Part shown: positions 45,973-54,068 of the stretch, piece after piece
How positions within the stretch are numbered: position 1 is the first letter of the stretch
How the letters are laid out: every line of letters begins with the position of its first letter
Assembly: GCF_000960975.1 (NCBI RefSeq)
Contig: NZ_CP010803.1
Coordinates: 4,309,818 to 4,373,817, forward strand
Reading direction: 5' to 3'
From: Martelella endophytica
GTDB taxonomy: Bacteria; Pseudomonadota; Alphaproteobacteria; Rhizobiales; Rhizobiaceae
Length of the DNA: 64,000 bases
The notes under the pieces: model-generated
What the model saw: only the letters and a program-made list of their open reading frames with translations
Database searches by the model: none
What the model was told of the DNA's origin: nothing
Program-made: the position numbers and the translations under genes

Positions 45973-47030
45973 TGCGTCTCGAACTCGACAATTTCACCAA
46001 AAGCTTCGACGACGTCAAAGTCATCGAGAATCTCAACCTCACCGTCGAGGAAGGCGAGATGCTGGCCCTGCTCGGCCCTTCCGGCTGCGGCAAGTCGACG
46101 ACGCTGTTTGCGATCTGCGGAATTCACCGGGTCAATGGCGGGCGCATTCTGTTCGGCGGCAAGGATTTTTCCGATCTGCCGTCGCAGAAGCGCAATGTCG
46201 GCGTCGTCTTTCAGAACTACGCCCTCTATCCGCACATGACCGTGTTCGAGAATATCGCCTTTCCGCTGGAGGTGCAGAAGCGCTCGAAGGCGGAAATCGA
46301 CAAGGCGGTGCGCGAAATCGCCGAGCTGATCCATATCGAGGAACTGCTGGAGCGTCGCCCGGCACAGCTTTCCGGCGGCCAGCAGCAGCGCGTGGCGCTT
46401 GCCCGCGCCATCGTTCGCCGCCCCAACGTGTTGCTGCTCGACGAGCCGCTCGCCAATCTCGATGCCAAGCTCAGGCTGGAAATGCGCACGGAAATCCGCC
46501 GCATTCAGCTCGAGACCGGTATTACTGCCATCCTCGTCACCCACGACCAGGTCGAGGCGATGAGCATGTGCGACCGGGTGGCGATCATGAACAAGGGCAA
46601 GATCCTGCAGATCGCGACCCCGACGGAGATGTACCGCGCGCCGGCCAACCAGTTCGTCGCCGGCTTCCTTGGCAACCCGCCGATTGTCTTCGTCGAAGGC
46701 AAAGTCGGCGAAGGCGCCACCTTCGAGCGTGAGGGCCATATCCGCCTTCCGCTTCCGGCCCGCCTCAAGGACCTCGCCCCCGGCACGCCGATCACCTACG
46801 GCATTCGGCCGGAGCATTTCGGCACGAATGGCGGCGCGCCACTTTCCGGGGTGATCCGCTTCGTCGAGCCGCAGGGCCGCGAGATGCTGTTCGACGTGGA
46901 GGCGGCACCCGGCGTGCTGCTGCGCTCGATCCAGCCGGTGCGCCAGGATGTCGGCATGGGCGACCGCGTCGACTGGTTCGTCGATATCGACCATGTCCTG
47001 GTCTTCGACAGCCACGGGGAGCGGCTCTGA
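45972..47030 (+). CDS. CUT1-type ABC transporter ATPase (MalK/UgpC-like)
   Basis: 352 residues. Walker A GPSGCGKST (35-43), Q-loop VFQNYALYPHMTV, signature LSGGQQQR, Walker B LLLDEP, and a His switch in VTHDQVEA are all seen. The C-terminal 110 residues form the OB-fold (TOBE) regulatory domain of sugar ATPases. The start is ATG 45972, overlapping the permease stop by one base; the phosphodiesterase follows after one base. Confidence 0.94.
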   Translation: MRLELDNFTKSFDDVKVIENLNLTVEEGEMLALLGPSGCGKSTTLFAICGIHRVNGGRILFGGKDFSDLPSQKRNVGVVFQNYALYPHMTVFENIAFPLEVQKRSKAEIDKAVREIAELIHIEELLERRPAQLSGGQQQRVALARAIVRRPNVLLLDEPLANLDAKLRLEMRTEIRRIQLETGITAILVTHDQVEAMSMCDRVAIMNKGKILQIATPTEMYRAPANQFVAGFLGNPPIVFVEGKVGEGATFEREGHIRLPLPARLKDLAPGTPITYGIRPEHFGTNGGAPLSGVIRFVEPQGREMLFDVEAAPGVLLRSIQPVRQDVGMGDRVDWFVDIDHVLVFDSHGERL

Positions 47031-47031
47031 G

Positions 47032-47811
47032 ATGGATGTCTCCCGCCTCGACCTCTGGCCTGCCCGCCGCCCCGGCGGCAGGCCCTCCTCGATCGCCCAT
47101 CGCGGCGCCTCTGCCTATCGCACCGAGAACACGCTCGCCGCTTTCTCGCATGCGGCCGCGCTCGGCGCCGACATGTGGGAGATCGACCTACATCTGACGG
47201 CCGATGGTGTTCCGGTCATCTCGCATGATGCCTCGACAGCCCATGTCTTCGGCATCGACCGGATGATCGCCGAAACCACGGCCGCCGATCTTGCCGCCGC
47301 CGTGCCGGACCTGCCGACCTTCCGTGCCGTGGTCGATCTGGCACGGGAACTTGACCAGGCGCTCTATGTCGAGGTCAAGGCCAGGGGTGCCGGGCGCGTC
47401 GGCATGGCCCTGCTCGATGAATGGGGTTTCGGAGCTGCCGTTTTCGGCAGCTTCAACCACGACGAAGTTCGCGACATGGCGGCGGCAGGAAGCCGCTTTC
47501 CGCTGTCGGTGCTGGTGCGCTCGGGCGAGGACCCGTTCGCAGCCGCATATGAGACTGGCGCCGGTATCGTTCATCTCTGCTGGGAGCGCGCCGCACCCGC
47601 CCCGCAGACGCTGGTGACGCCGGCGCTGCTTGCATCCGCCGCCGAGAAAGAGCTCGGCGTCGTCCTCTGGCACGAGGAACGCAACCCGGTGCTCGCCGAC
47701 CTTGTCGGCCTGCCGGTACTCGGCATATGCTCCAACTGCCCGGAGCTTGTGACGCTTTCCCGCGCCGAACTGCTCGCGGCACAGCGCAAGGACCCTCTCC
47801 ATGAGCGATGA
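47032..47811 (+). CDS. glycerophosphodiester phosphodiesterase family protein
   Basis: 259 residues. The GDPD core is conserved: HRG (His23), EN (32-33), and an E50-x-D52 ... D58-G ... H65-D66 pattern, the ExD and DGxxVxxHD signature with metal and catalytic residues. No signal peptide, so it acts in the cytoplasm on imported phosphodiesters. The ATPase-GDPD order is that of ugpC-ugpQ. It overlaps the LacI gene by 11 bases. Its substrate could be a glycerophosphodiester or a sugar phosphodiester. Confidence 0.9.
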   Translation: MDVSRLDLWPARRPGGRPSSIAHRGASAYRTENTLAAFSHAAALGADMWEIDLHLTADGVPVISHDASTAHVFGIDRMIAETTAADLAAAVPDLPTFRAVVDLARELDQALYVEVKARGAGRVGMALLDEWGFGAAVFGSFNHDEVRDMAAAGSRFPLSVLVRSGEDPFAAAYETGAGIVHLCWERAAPAPQTLVTPALLASAAEKELGVVLWHEERNPVLADLVGLPVLGICSNCPELVTLSRAELLAAQRKDPLHER

Positions 47812-48850
47812 CGGCGAAGAGCGTTTCAGACCGGCAACCGCCGATGATGTGGCCCGCCTTGCCGGCGTTTCGCGATCGGCAGTGTCGCGCACCTTCACCC
47901 CCGGCGCCAGTGTGGCACCGGCAACGCGGGAAAAGGTACGGGAGGCCGCCGAGCAGCTTGGTTACCGCGTGAATTTCCTGGCCCGCTCGCTTTCCATGCA
48001 ACGCACCAAGCTTGTGGCAATGGTCGTCTCCGACCTCGACCACTCGCTGCGAGCACTTCTGGTCGACAGGCTGGCGCGCGGGCTCGTGGCCCGTGATTTT
48101 CGGCCGTTTCTGCTGCCGTGGAGCACCGGCGACGACATCTCGCACCTCACCGACATGATGCTGCACTACAACGTCTCCGGCGCCATCGTCACCTCCGATA
48201 CGCCACCCAAGGCGATCGCGGCGGAATGCATGCGCCACGGCGTGCCGCTGGTTCTGGTCGAAAAGGCCACCATCGGTGGCCGGGTCGCCAGTGTCGGCCA
48301 CGATCACGCCAAGGCCGGCCGGCTGGCGGCTGAGGAGCTCTACCGCATCGGTTGCCGCAAGATCGCCTATGCCGGCCAGCACCGCCCCTCCTATTCGATC
48401 GGCACGCGCAAGAAGGCATTCGACGCTGCCTGCGCCGAGTTCGGCATCACCATTGCCGGCCGCTATTACGGCGCTCGGCAAAATTATGCTGGCGGAACCG
48501 AATCAGCCACGGCCTTCCTGTCCGCCTCGCCGTCGGTCGACGGCATCTACTGCGCCAATGATTTTCTCGCCCTCGGCTTCATGGATGGCGTCCGCAAGCA
48601 ATCGGGCGCACGTTTTCCCGAGGATTTTTCATTGGTTGCCTGCGACGACATTCCCGAAGCCGCCTGGGCGAGCTACGATATGACGACGGTCCGGCAAAAT
48701 CCCGATCGCGTTGCCGAAGAGGCGCTGGAAGCGCTTGTCGGGCGCATGCGGTCGGACGCGGTGGCGCCCCACGTCGCCACGATCGATGTCGCGCTCGTCA
48801 AGCGCGGAACCACGGCAGGCCGGCAGCAACAACAAGAAGAGCAAGCGTAA
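47801..48850 (+). CDS. LacI-family transcriptional regulator (rightward operon)
   Basis: 349 residues. The helix-turn-helix is TADDVARLAGVSRSAVSRTFTPG, with a hinge helix and an effector domain showing VAMVVSDLDHSL and DGIYCANDFLALG. The C-terminus is glutamine-rich. It overlaps the phosphodiesterase gene by 11 bases and precedes the phosphatase gene by 5, so it is in the operon it probably controls through the operator pair at 42338-42383. Confidence 0.9.
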   Translation: MSDDGEERFRPATADDVARLAGVSRSAVSRTFTPGASVAPATREKVREAAEQLGYRVNFLARSLSMQRTKLVAMVVSDLDHSLRALLVDRLARGLVARDFRPFLLPWSTGDDISHLTDMMLHYNVSGAIVTSDTPPKAIAAECMRHGVPLVLVEKATIGGRVASVGHDHAKAGRLAAEELYRIGCRKIAYAGQHRPSYSIGTRKKAFDAACAEFGITIAGRYYGARQNYAGGTESATAFLSASPSVDGIYCANDFLALGFMDGVRKQSGARFPEDFSLVACDDIPEAAWASYDMTTVRQNPDRVAEEALEALVGRMRSDAVAPHVATIDVALVKRGTTAGRQQQQEEQA

Positions 48851-48855
48851 ATTCC

Positions 48856-49662
48856 ATGACAACAGACAGCAAAGAAGCCGCCCGCGCCGAGAGACTCGCG
48901 GCGGCCAAGACCATCATCCGTGCGGCAGGCGACGTGGCGCTCGACTATTTCAGCCGGCTGGAAAAGCTGACCATCGAGCGCAAGACCAGCGGTCAGGACA
49001 CCGTGAGCGAGGCCGACCGCAACGTCGAGGAGACGATCCGCAAGGCGATCCTCGAGCGCTTCCCGGAAGACGGCCTGCTTGGCGAGGAACATGGCGGCAA
49101 GGATGGCAAGAGCGGCTATACCTGGGTCATCGACCCGATCGACGGCACCACGGTCTTCCTCCACGGCCTGCCCACCTGGACGGTCGTGATTGCCATTCTG
49201 GCAGATGGGAAGCCGGTGCTTTCCTGCATCCTCGTGCCCGCCCAGAACAAGCTCTATCACGCCATCGACGGCGCTGGCGCCTTCTGCAACGACAGGCCGA
49301 TCCACGTCGATGAGACAACGCCGTTTGACGCCGGCCTGTTCGGTGTCGGCCCCGGCGCGCCGGAATTTGCGGGCCATGTCGGCACGCTCGTGACGAGGCT
49401 GATGTCGGCCGGCAGCATGTATCTGCGCTTCGGCTCGGCCGCCCATTCACTGGCGCTGGTCGCCGCGGGCAACCTGCTCGGCTTCTACGAACCGCGCCTC
49501 AACGCCTGGGACTGCGTGGCCGGCCTGCTGCTGGTTCGCGAAGCCGGCGGCACCAGCCGCGGTTTCGAACAAGGCACCGACTGGACGAAGCGCCAGCCCG
49601 TGATCGCCACCGCATCAACAGTGACCAAATCCTTCGAGACGATGATTTCGGAGAGTATCTAA
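48856..49662 (+). CDS. inositol monophosphatase-family enzyme
   Basis: 268 residues. The metal-binding motifs are GEE (76-78), DPIDGT (93-98) and the C-terminal WDCVAG segment. The family removes phosphate from inositol phosphates, sugar phosphates or histidinol phosphate, so the name is a family name. Coupling to a phosphodiesterase suggests it removes the phosphate left after diester cleavage. It is the last gene of the operon. Confidence 0.92.
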   Translation: MTTDSKEAARAERLAAAKTIIRAAGDVALDYFSRLEKLTIERKTSGQDTVSEADRNVEETIRKAILERFPEDGLLGEEHGGKDGKSGYTWVIDPIDGTTVFLHGLPTWTVVIAILADGKPVLSCILVPAQNKLYHAIDGAGAFCNDRPIHVDETTPFDAGLFGVGPGAPEFAGHVGTLVTRLMSAGSMYLRFGSAAHSLALVAAGNLLGFYEPRLNAWDCVAGLLLVREAGGTSRGFEQGTDWTKRQPVIATASTVTKSFETMISESI

Positions 49663-49740
49663 GCGGAGATTGCCGACTGCAATCTCTCCCTTAAGGCACG
49701 GCGGTTGCATATGGAGCCGCCTTGCCGCCCGCATTTCTTC

Positions 49741-49874
49741 TCGCCCCGGAGGGAAGAGATGCCCCGAAAGGGGCCGTGAGGGGCGAGTGTTTCCGCGCGA
49801 GCGCCCTCACGAAATGAAATGCAGCATCACCCTCACTGTCGCTTTCGCGACATCTCTCCCGCAGGCGGGAGAGA
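49741..49874. repeat. mosaic of stem-loops, possible dispersed intergenic repeat
   Basis: The gene-free stretch 49663-49957 contains stacked inverted repeats: GCCCC-GAAA-GGGGC, CGTGAGGG paired with CCCTCACG (49775-49811), and a 10-bp TCTCTCCCGC/GCGGGAGAGA stem (49853-49874). Such palindromic clusters resemble rhizobial intergenic repeats. I cannot check copy number elsewhere. They also could end the two converging operons, but there is no T-run. Confidence 0.5.
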
Positions 49875-49957
49875 ATGTTAGGAGCAAGCCTCAAGGCACA
49901 TATCCAACTCGCCGACTTCCGAGGAAGCAGGCGAGTTGATTGAAGGCTCCATCAGCC

Positions 49958-50833
49958 TTACTTGCAGGTCGCCCGGGCCCAGTCCATGTAGAGTTCCATG
50001 GCCTTCTTGGCCCTCGGCCCCTGCTGGAAGTCGCGGTCGTCGAGTTTGATGACGGGGACGACCTTGTTGTAGTTGCCAGTGAGGAACAGTTCGTCGGCTT
50101 CCATGAAGTCCTTTACCGTCAGCGTCCGCTCCTCGGCCGGAATGCCGTTGTCGCGGAACAGCTTGAGGATGCGCTTGCGGGTGATACCGGCAAGGAAGCA
50201 GCCGTTATCGGCGGGCGTCATCGGGATACCGTCCTTGACCAGGAAGATATTGGCCGAGGCGGTCTCGGCGACGTTGCCGTTCATGTCGCAGGCGAGCGCA
50301 TTGTCGAAGCCGCGGCTGCGCGCTTCCAGCATCATGCGTCCGGAATTCGGATAGAGACTGCCGGCCTTGGCATGGGTCATCGCCACTTCCGGCGACGGGC
50401 GGCGGAACGGCGAGACGGTGAGCTTGACCGGTACGGTCGAACGCATCGGCGTCTCGAACAGGCAGAGCGCGAACCGGGTCGAGGCGGGATCGACCGGCAC
50501 CAGACCGGCCTGACCATGCTCGCCCCAATACATCGGCTTAATGTAGACGGCGGCATCCTTGTCAAATCTTTTCAGGCCTTCCCAGACCAGCGCCTCGATC
50601 TCTTCCGGCTGCATGGTCGGCGCGAGGCCGAGCGCACGAGCCGAGCGGTTGATACGCTGGCAATGCTGGTCGAGGTCCGGTGCCATGCCTTCGAAGTAAC
50701 GGGCACCATCGAACACGGTTGATGCAAGCCACATTGCGTGCGATGTCGGGCCGATCAGCGGCGGATTGCCGGGAAGCCACTCGCCATCGACATAGGTCCA
50801 AGTCGTCGAGGACGGGGAAGTATCGACTGCCAT
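49958..50833 (-). CDS. ilvE: branched-chain amino acid aminotransferase
   Basis: 291 residues from the ATG at 50833 (a second ATG at 50839 is too close to the AGGAG). Fold-type IV PLP enzyme: the PLP lysine is Lys156 in THAKAGSLYPNS, with the FDGARYFEG segment. It transfers amino groups between branched-chain keto acids and glutamate. It stands alone, divergent from the haloacid dehalogenase gene. Confidence 0.9.
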   Translation of the reverse strand: MAVDTSPSSTTWTYVDGEWLPGNPPLIGPTSHAMWLASTVFDGARYFEGMAPDLDQHCQRINRSARALGLAPTMQPEEIEALVWEGLKRFDKDAAVYIKPMYWGEHGQAGLVPVDPASTRFALCLFETPMRSTVPVKLTVSPFRRPSPEVAMTHAKAGSLYPNSGRMMLEARSRGFDNALACDMNGNVAETASANIFLVKDGIPMTPADNGCFLAGITRKRILKLFRDNGIPAEERTLTVKDFMEADELFLTGNYNKVVPVIKLDDRDFQQGPRAKKAMELYMDWARATCK

Positions 50834-51166
50834 TTCCATTCTCCTTGCAGAACGCCATCCGCCCGCACCGGCCTTGCTGCAGGCCGCGCCTTGATCATGC
50901 GCCATGCGGGATAAGCGGCGTGAAATCACCGCGCACAATCAATTCGCATCGCCATCCAAGGTCAAGAACAAAATCGCGCACGTTGGCGCAACTTCCTTGC
51001 GCGGCGGTCGAGTTGATCGCGGCACGCGAAAGGAATATGACTGCGCAAGAACGTGCCGCAGGGGCCAGCCTGCGCTGTCGTCGGACCGCGAAACCCGAGA
51101 CCGCCTTGGGAACGATCGCGCGTTCTGGCGGTTGTACAGGTCACACACACCGGAGGCTCAATCCCC
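50834..51166. promoter_or_regulatory. 333-base divergent gap
   Basis: No gene is supported. It holds the upstream regions of ilvE (minus) and the haloacid dehalogenase gene (plus). The clearest element is a GCGCAA/TTGCGC inverted repeat at 50986-51002. I see no matching known operator and no clear terminator. Confidence 0.4.
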
Positions 51167-51817
51167 ATGTCCTGCTCGGCCTATGTCTTCGATGCCTATG
51201 GCACCTTGTTCGACGTCCATTCCGCCGCCCGCAAACACCAGGACCGTGCTGGCGGACAATACCGCCTGCTCTCCAACATCTGGCGCGCCAAGCAGCTCGA
51301 ATATTCCTGGGTACTGACGTTGACCGACGAATATGAGGATTTCTGGACGCTGACCGAGCGCTCGCTCGATTTCGCCATGCATTCGGTCGGCCTGCTCGAC
51401 AAGAACCTGCGCGCCGACCTGCTGGAAGCCTACTGGACGCTCGATTGCTATCCGGAAGTGCCGCGCGTGCTAGCCGCATTGAAGGCCCGCGATGCAAAGG
51501 TCGCGATCCTGTCCAACGGCACCAACGCGATGATCGACGCGGCCGTGAAGAAGGCTGGCATCGAGACCCTCATCGACGACGTGTTCTCGGCCGAGCAGCT
51601 CCGCCGTTTCAAGCCCGCGCCCGAAGTCTACGATCTCGCGGTTTCGGCCTATCAGGTCTATCCCGACGCGATTTCCTTCCAGTCGTCGAACCGCTGGGAT
51701 ATTGCGGGCGCCGCCAATTTCGGGTTCCGCACCGTCTGGGTGAACCGCCACCAGACGCCGAACGAATATGAAGGCATGGGTCCGAACCTGATCCTGCCGA
51801 GCCTTGACGGACTTTGA
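51167..51817 (+). CDS. (S)-2-haloacid dehalogenase (HAD type II)
   Basis: 216 residues from the ATG at 51167 with GGAGG 10 bases upstream. The nucleophile Asp9 is in VFDAYGTLFD; LSNGT (motif II), KPAPEVY (motif III) and SSNRWDIAGA (motif IV) follow. These define the L-2-haloacid dehalogenase type, which hydrolyses C-halogen bonds. The 3' end nearly meets the start of the trans-aconitate methyltransferase gene (10 bases), suggesting one mRNA. Confidence 0.88.
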   Translation: MSCSAYVFDAYGTLFDVHSAARKHQDRAGGQYRLLSNIWRAKQLEYSWVLTLTDEYEDFWTLTERSLDFAMHSVGLLDKNLRADLLEAYWTLDCYPEVPRVLAALKARDAKVAILSNGTNAMIDAAVKKAGIETLIDDVFSAEQLRRFKPAPEVYDLAVSAYQVYPDAISFQSSNRWDIAGAANFGFRTVWVNRHQTPNEYEGMGPNLILPSLDGL

Positions 51818-51827
51818 GGGAAACAGG

Positions 51828-52598
51828 ATGGAATGGTCGGCGACGCAATATCTGAAATTCGAGGATGAGCGCAGCCGCCCCGCCCGCGACCTCATCAACG
51901 CCCTTCCCGACATCTCGCCCGGCACGGTCATCGATCTCGGCTGCGGGCCGGGCAATTCCACCGAACTCCTTGCCGAACGGTTTCCGAATGCGCGGATTTC
52001 CGGAAACGACGTCGATGACGACATGCTGGCAAAGGCCCGAGCGCGGATGCCCGGGACCCGCTTCGACAAGGTTGATCTCGAGGAGTGGCTGCCGGAAAGC
52101 CCGCCCGACCTGATGTTTTCGAACGCGGTCTTCCAGTGGGTTCCGGATCATCTTTCAGTGCTGGCGCGACTGATGGGTGCTCTTGCCGCTGACGGCGTTC
52201 TTGCCGTGCAGATGCCCGACAATCTGGCGGAGCCCAGCCATCTAGCCATGGAGGAAACGGCGCGGGATCCGGCCTTTACCGCACATTTCTCTGGTGGCAG
52301 CGTTCGCCGGTCACCCCTGCCTGCGCCGAAAACCTATTATGACCGGCTGAAGCCGTTCGCAGCACGGCTCGATCTCTTCCACATCACCTATCATCACCCG
52401 CTTGCAGATGCCGCGGCGATCGTCGAATGGGTGAAGGGGACCGGGCTGCGGCCCTATCTCGCCCGCATCCCCGCCGAGGCTGAGGGCGATTTTCTCGCCG
52501 CCTATACCGAGCGGATCGCGAAGAGCTATCCCGCTATGGAAGACGGCCGGGTGCTGCTGAAATTCCCGCGCCTTTTCCTCGTCGCCACAAAAGCGTGA
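51828..52598 (+). CDS. tam: trans-aconitate 2-methyltransferase
   Basis: 256 residues from ATG 51828 (MEWSATQYLKFEDERSRPARDL, the family opening). The SAM motif is IDLGCGPGNST, followed by FSNAVFQWVPDH and the C-terminal LLKFPRLFLVATKA. Tam methylates trans-aconitate, removing an inhibitor of aconitase. It lies immediately after the haloacid dehalogenase gene. Confidence 0.92.
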   Translation: MEWSATQYLKFEDERSRPARDLINALPDISPGTVIDLGCGPGNSTELLAERFPNARISGNDVDDDMLAKARARMPGTRFDKVDLEEWLPESPPDLMFSNAVFQWVPDHLSVLARLMGALAADGVLAVQMPDNLAEPSHLAMEETARDPAFTAHFSGGSVRRSPLPAPKTYYDRLKPFAARLDLFHITYHHPLADAAAIVEWVKGTGLRPYLARIPAEAEGDFLAAYTERIAKSYPAMEDGRVLLKFPRLFLVATKA

Positions 52599-52702
52599 AC
52601 GCCCGCCATCGGAAACGACAAGGTTTGGCCGCTTTTCCGGCCGACGTTTGGCGTTCTGATATCCGCGCCTTATCGGGCAAGCGGAACAATGCGGAGAATG
52701 TG

Positions 52703-52960
52703 ATGAAAAGACATCTCGTAGCGGCAGCAGCCTGCCTGTTTCTTGCAGCAAGCCCGGTGCTTGCCGCGCCCTTCATTCACGATCAAAGCGCCGTTCCCCA
52801 TCCGGGAAAGACGGAAAAGGCGCCCGTGGGAAGCACCTTCACCATCGACACTTATGGCAAGTTCGGTGTGCAGTATGCCAACGTGTTCAAGGTCCAGCCG
52901 GACAGATCGTCCAAGCTTGTCTACCAGTACGTGACGGCCAGCCAGCCGACGAATGACTGA
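52703..52960 (+). CDS. small secreted hypothetical protein
   Basis: 85 residues from the ATG at 52703 with GGAG upstream. A signal peptide (about 1-20) ends near VLAAPF, leaving a mature protein of about 65 residues with no cysteines. I do not recognise a domain. Visible beta-rich segments are FTIDTYGKFGVQYANVFK and SKLVYQYVTAS. It follows tam on the same strand, 104 bases downstream. Confidence 0.65.
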   Translation: MKRHLVAAAACLFLAASPVLAAPFIHDQSAVPHPGKTEKAPVGSTFTIDTYGKFGVQYANVFKVQPDRSSKLVYQYVTASQPTND

Positions 52961-53026
52961 CAGGCACCGAAACGCATTCGCGCCGCACCCGGACTTGTCC
53001 GGATACGGCGCGCTCAACAATCGAAA

Positions 53027-53452
53027 TCAATCGGCGAGCGATACCGGAACCTCGTAGTTGACCCGCAGTGCATGGCTGTAGGGGCAGACGATATGGGCGG
53101 CGTGCGCCAGTTCCTCGCCCTCGGCGCGATCGATCCCCGGAATGGAAACCGTCAGTTCGGCCTCGATACCGAAGCCGCCGCCATCGTCACGCGGACCGAC
53201 ACTGACCGTGGCGGAAACCGTGGTGCCTTCGGGAAGCTTGACCTTCTTGGAGGCCGCGACGTTGTGAAGCGCGGAATTGAAGCAGGCAGCATAGCCGGCG
53301 GCGAAAAACTGCTCGGGATTGTTACCCTTTCCGGAACCGCCCATCTCCTTCGGCAGTGCCATGCTTGCTTCGAACAGGCCGTCTTCGGTGCTGACTGTGC
53401 CTTCGCGACCGCCCTTGGAGGTGGCCTTGGTGGTGTAGAGCTTCTTGATCAT
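53027..53452 (-). CDS. ohr: organic hydroperoxide resistance protein Ohr
   Basis: 141 residues from ATG 53452 with AAAGGAGAA upstream. Two redox cysteines are at Cys57 (YAACFNS) and Cys123 (HIVCPYS), with the OsmC/Ohr fold (GGREGTVSTEDGLFEASMALP opening). Ohr reduces organic hydroperoxides with dihydrolipoamide. It is divergent from ohrR across a 148-base region holding a shared operator. Confidence 0.95.
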   Translation of the reverse strand: MIKKLYTTKATSKGGREGTVSTEDGLFEASMALPKEMGGSGKGNNPEQFFAAGYAACFNSALHNVAASKKVKLPEGTTVSATVSVGPRDDGGGFGIEAELTVSIPGIDRAEGEELAHAAHIVCPYSHALRVNYEVPVSLAD

Positions 53453-53525
53453 ATCAATTCTCCTTTGCCGACGTGGTGTTTGAACGACGCGCGGAACCGA
53501 AAAGAGTTCCTTCGCTTGAACTGCA

Positions 53526-53568
53526 CAAATTATATAGGACACTGTTTAATTGTGCGCAATATAATTTG
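53526..53568. promoter_or_regulatory. candidate OhrR operator and divergent promoter core
   Basis: Perfect inverted repeat arms CAAATTATAT (53526-53535) and ATATAATTTG (53559-53568), each containing TATAAT reading outward, with ATTGTGCGCAAT (53549-53560) in the middle, 10 of 12 symmetric. It lies between ohr (minus) and ohrR (plus), so repression of both promoters by OhrR is plausible. Confidence 0.6.
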
Positions 53569-53600
53569 GCAAATTTTATCGTAGGCTCTATATTGGCGGC

Positions 53601-54068
53601 ATGAACGCTTACGAAACCGAAGCGCCCGAGCCGCTTCTCAACATCGACCACCAGCTCTGCTTTGCCGTCTATTCGGCCGAGCACGCCTTTGCGCGCGCCT
53701 ATAAGCCGCTGCTGGCGGAGCTTGGCATAACCTATCCGCAATACCTGGTGATGATGATACTCTGGGAGGGCAAGCCGCTGACCGTCAACGAGATCGGCAT
53801 GCGCGTCGGTCTTGATTCGGGGACGCTGTCTCCCCTGCTGAAGCGGCTGGAAGCGGCAGGCTATGTTCAGCGCAAACGCGCGGAAGAAGACGAGCGGCGC
53901 GTAACCGTCGCCCTGACGGCGAAGGGGAACGCGGCCAAGAAGAACGCCCGCGAGGTCGCCCGCTCGATCGCGGTCAAGACCGGCTGCAGCCTGGAGGAAG
54001 CCCGCACCCTGCTCGCCGAACTGAATGCCCTGCGCCGGCGCCTCTCCGCCGCTGTCGAAGAGGATTAG
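53601..54068 (+). CDS. ohrR: OhrR, MarR-family organic hydroperoxide sensor
   Basis: 155 residues. The reactive cysteine Cys20 sits in DHQLCFAVY; a second cysteine Cys129 (KTGCSLEE) fits the two-cysteine class. The winged-helix segment has [25 protein letters not shown]. Oxidation by hydroperoxides releases DNA and induces ohr. It overlaps the opposite-strand asparaginase end by 4 bases. Confidence 0.93.
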   Translation: MNAYETEAPEPLLNIDHQLCFAVYSAEHAFARAYKPLLAELGITYPQYLVMMILWEGKPLTVNEIGMRVGLDSGTLSPLLKRLEAAGYVQRKRAEEDERRVTVALTAKGNAAKKNAREVARSIAVKTGCSLEEARTLLAELNALRRRLSAAVEED

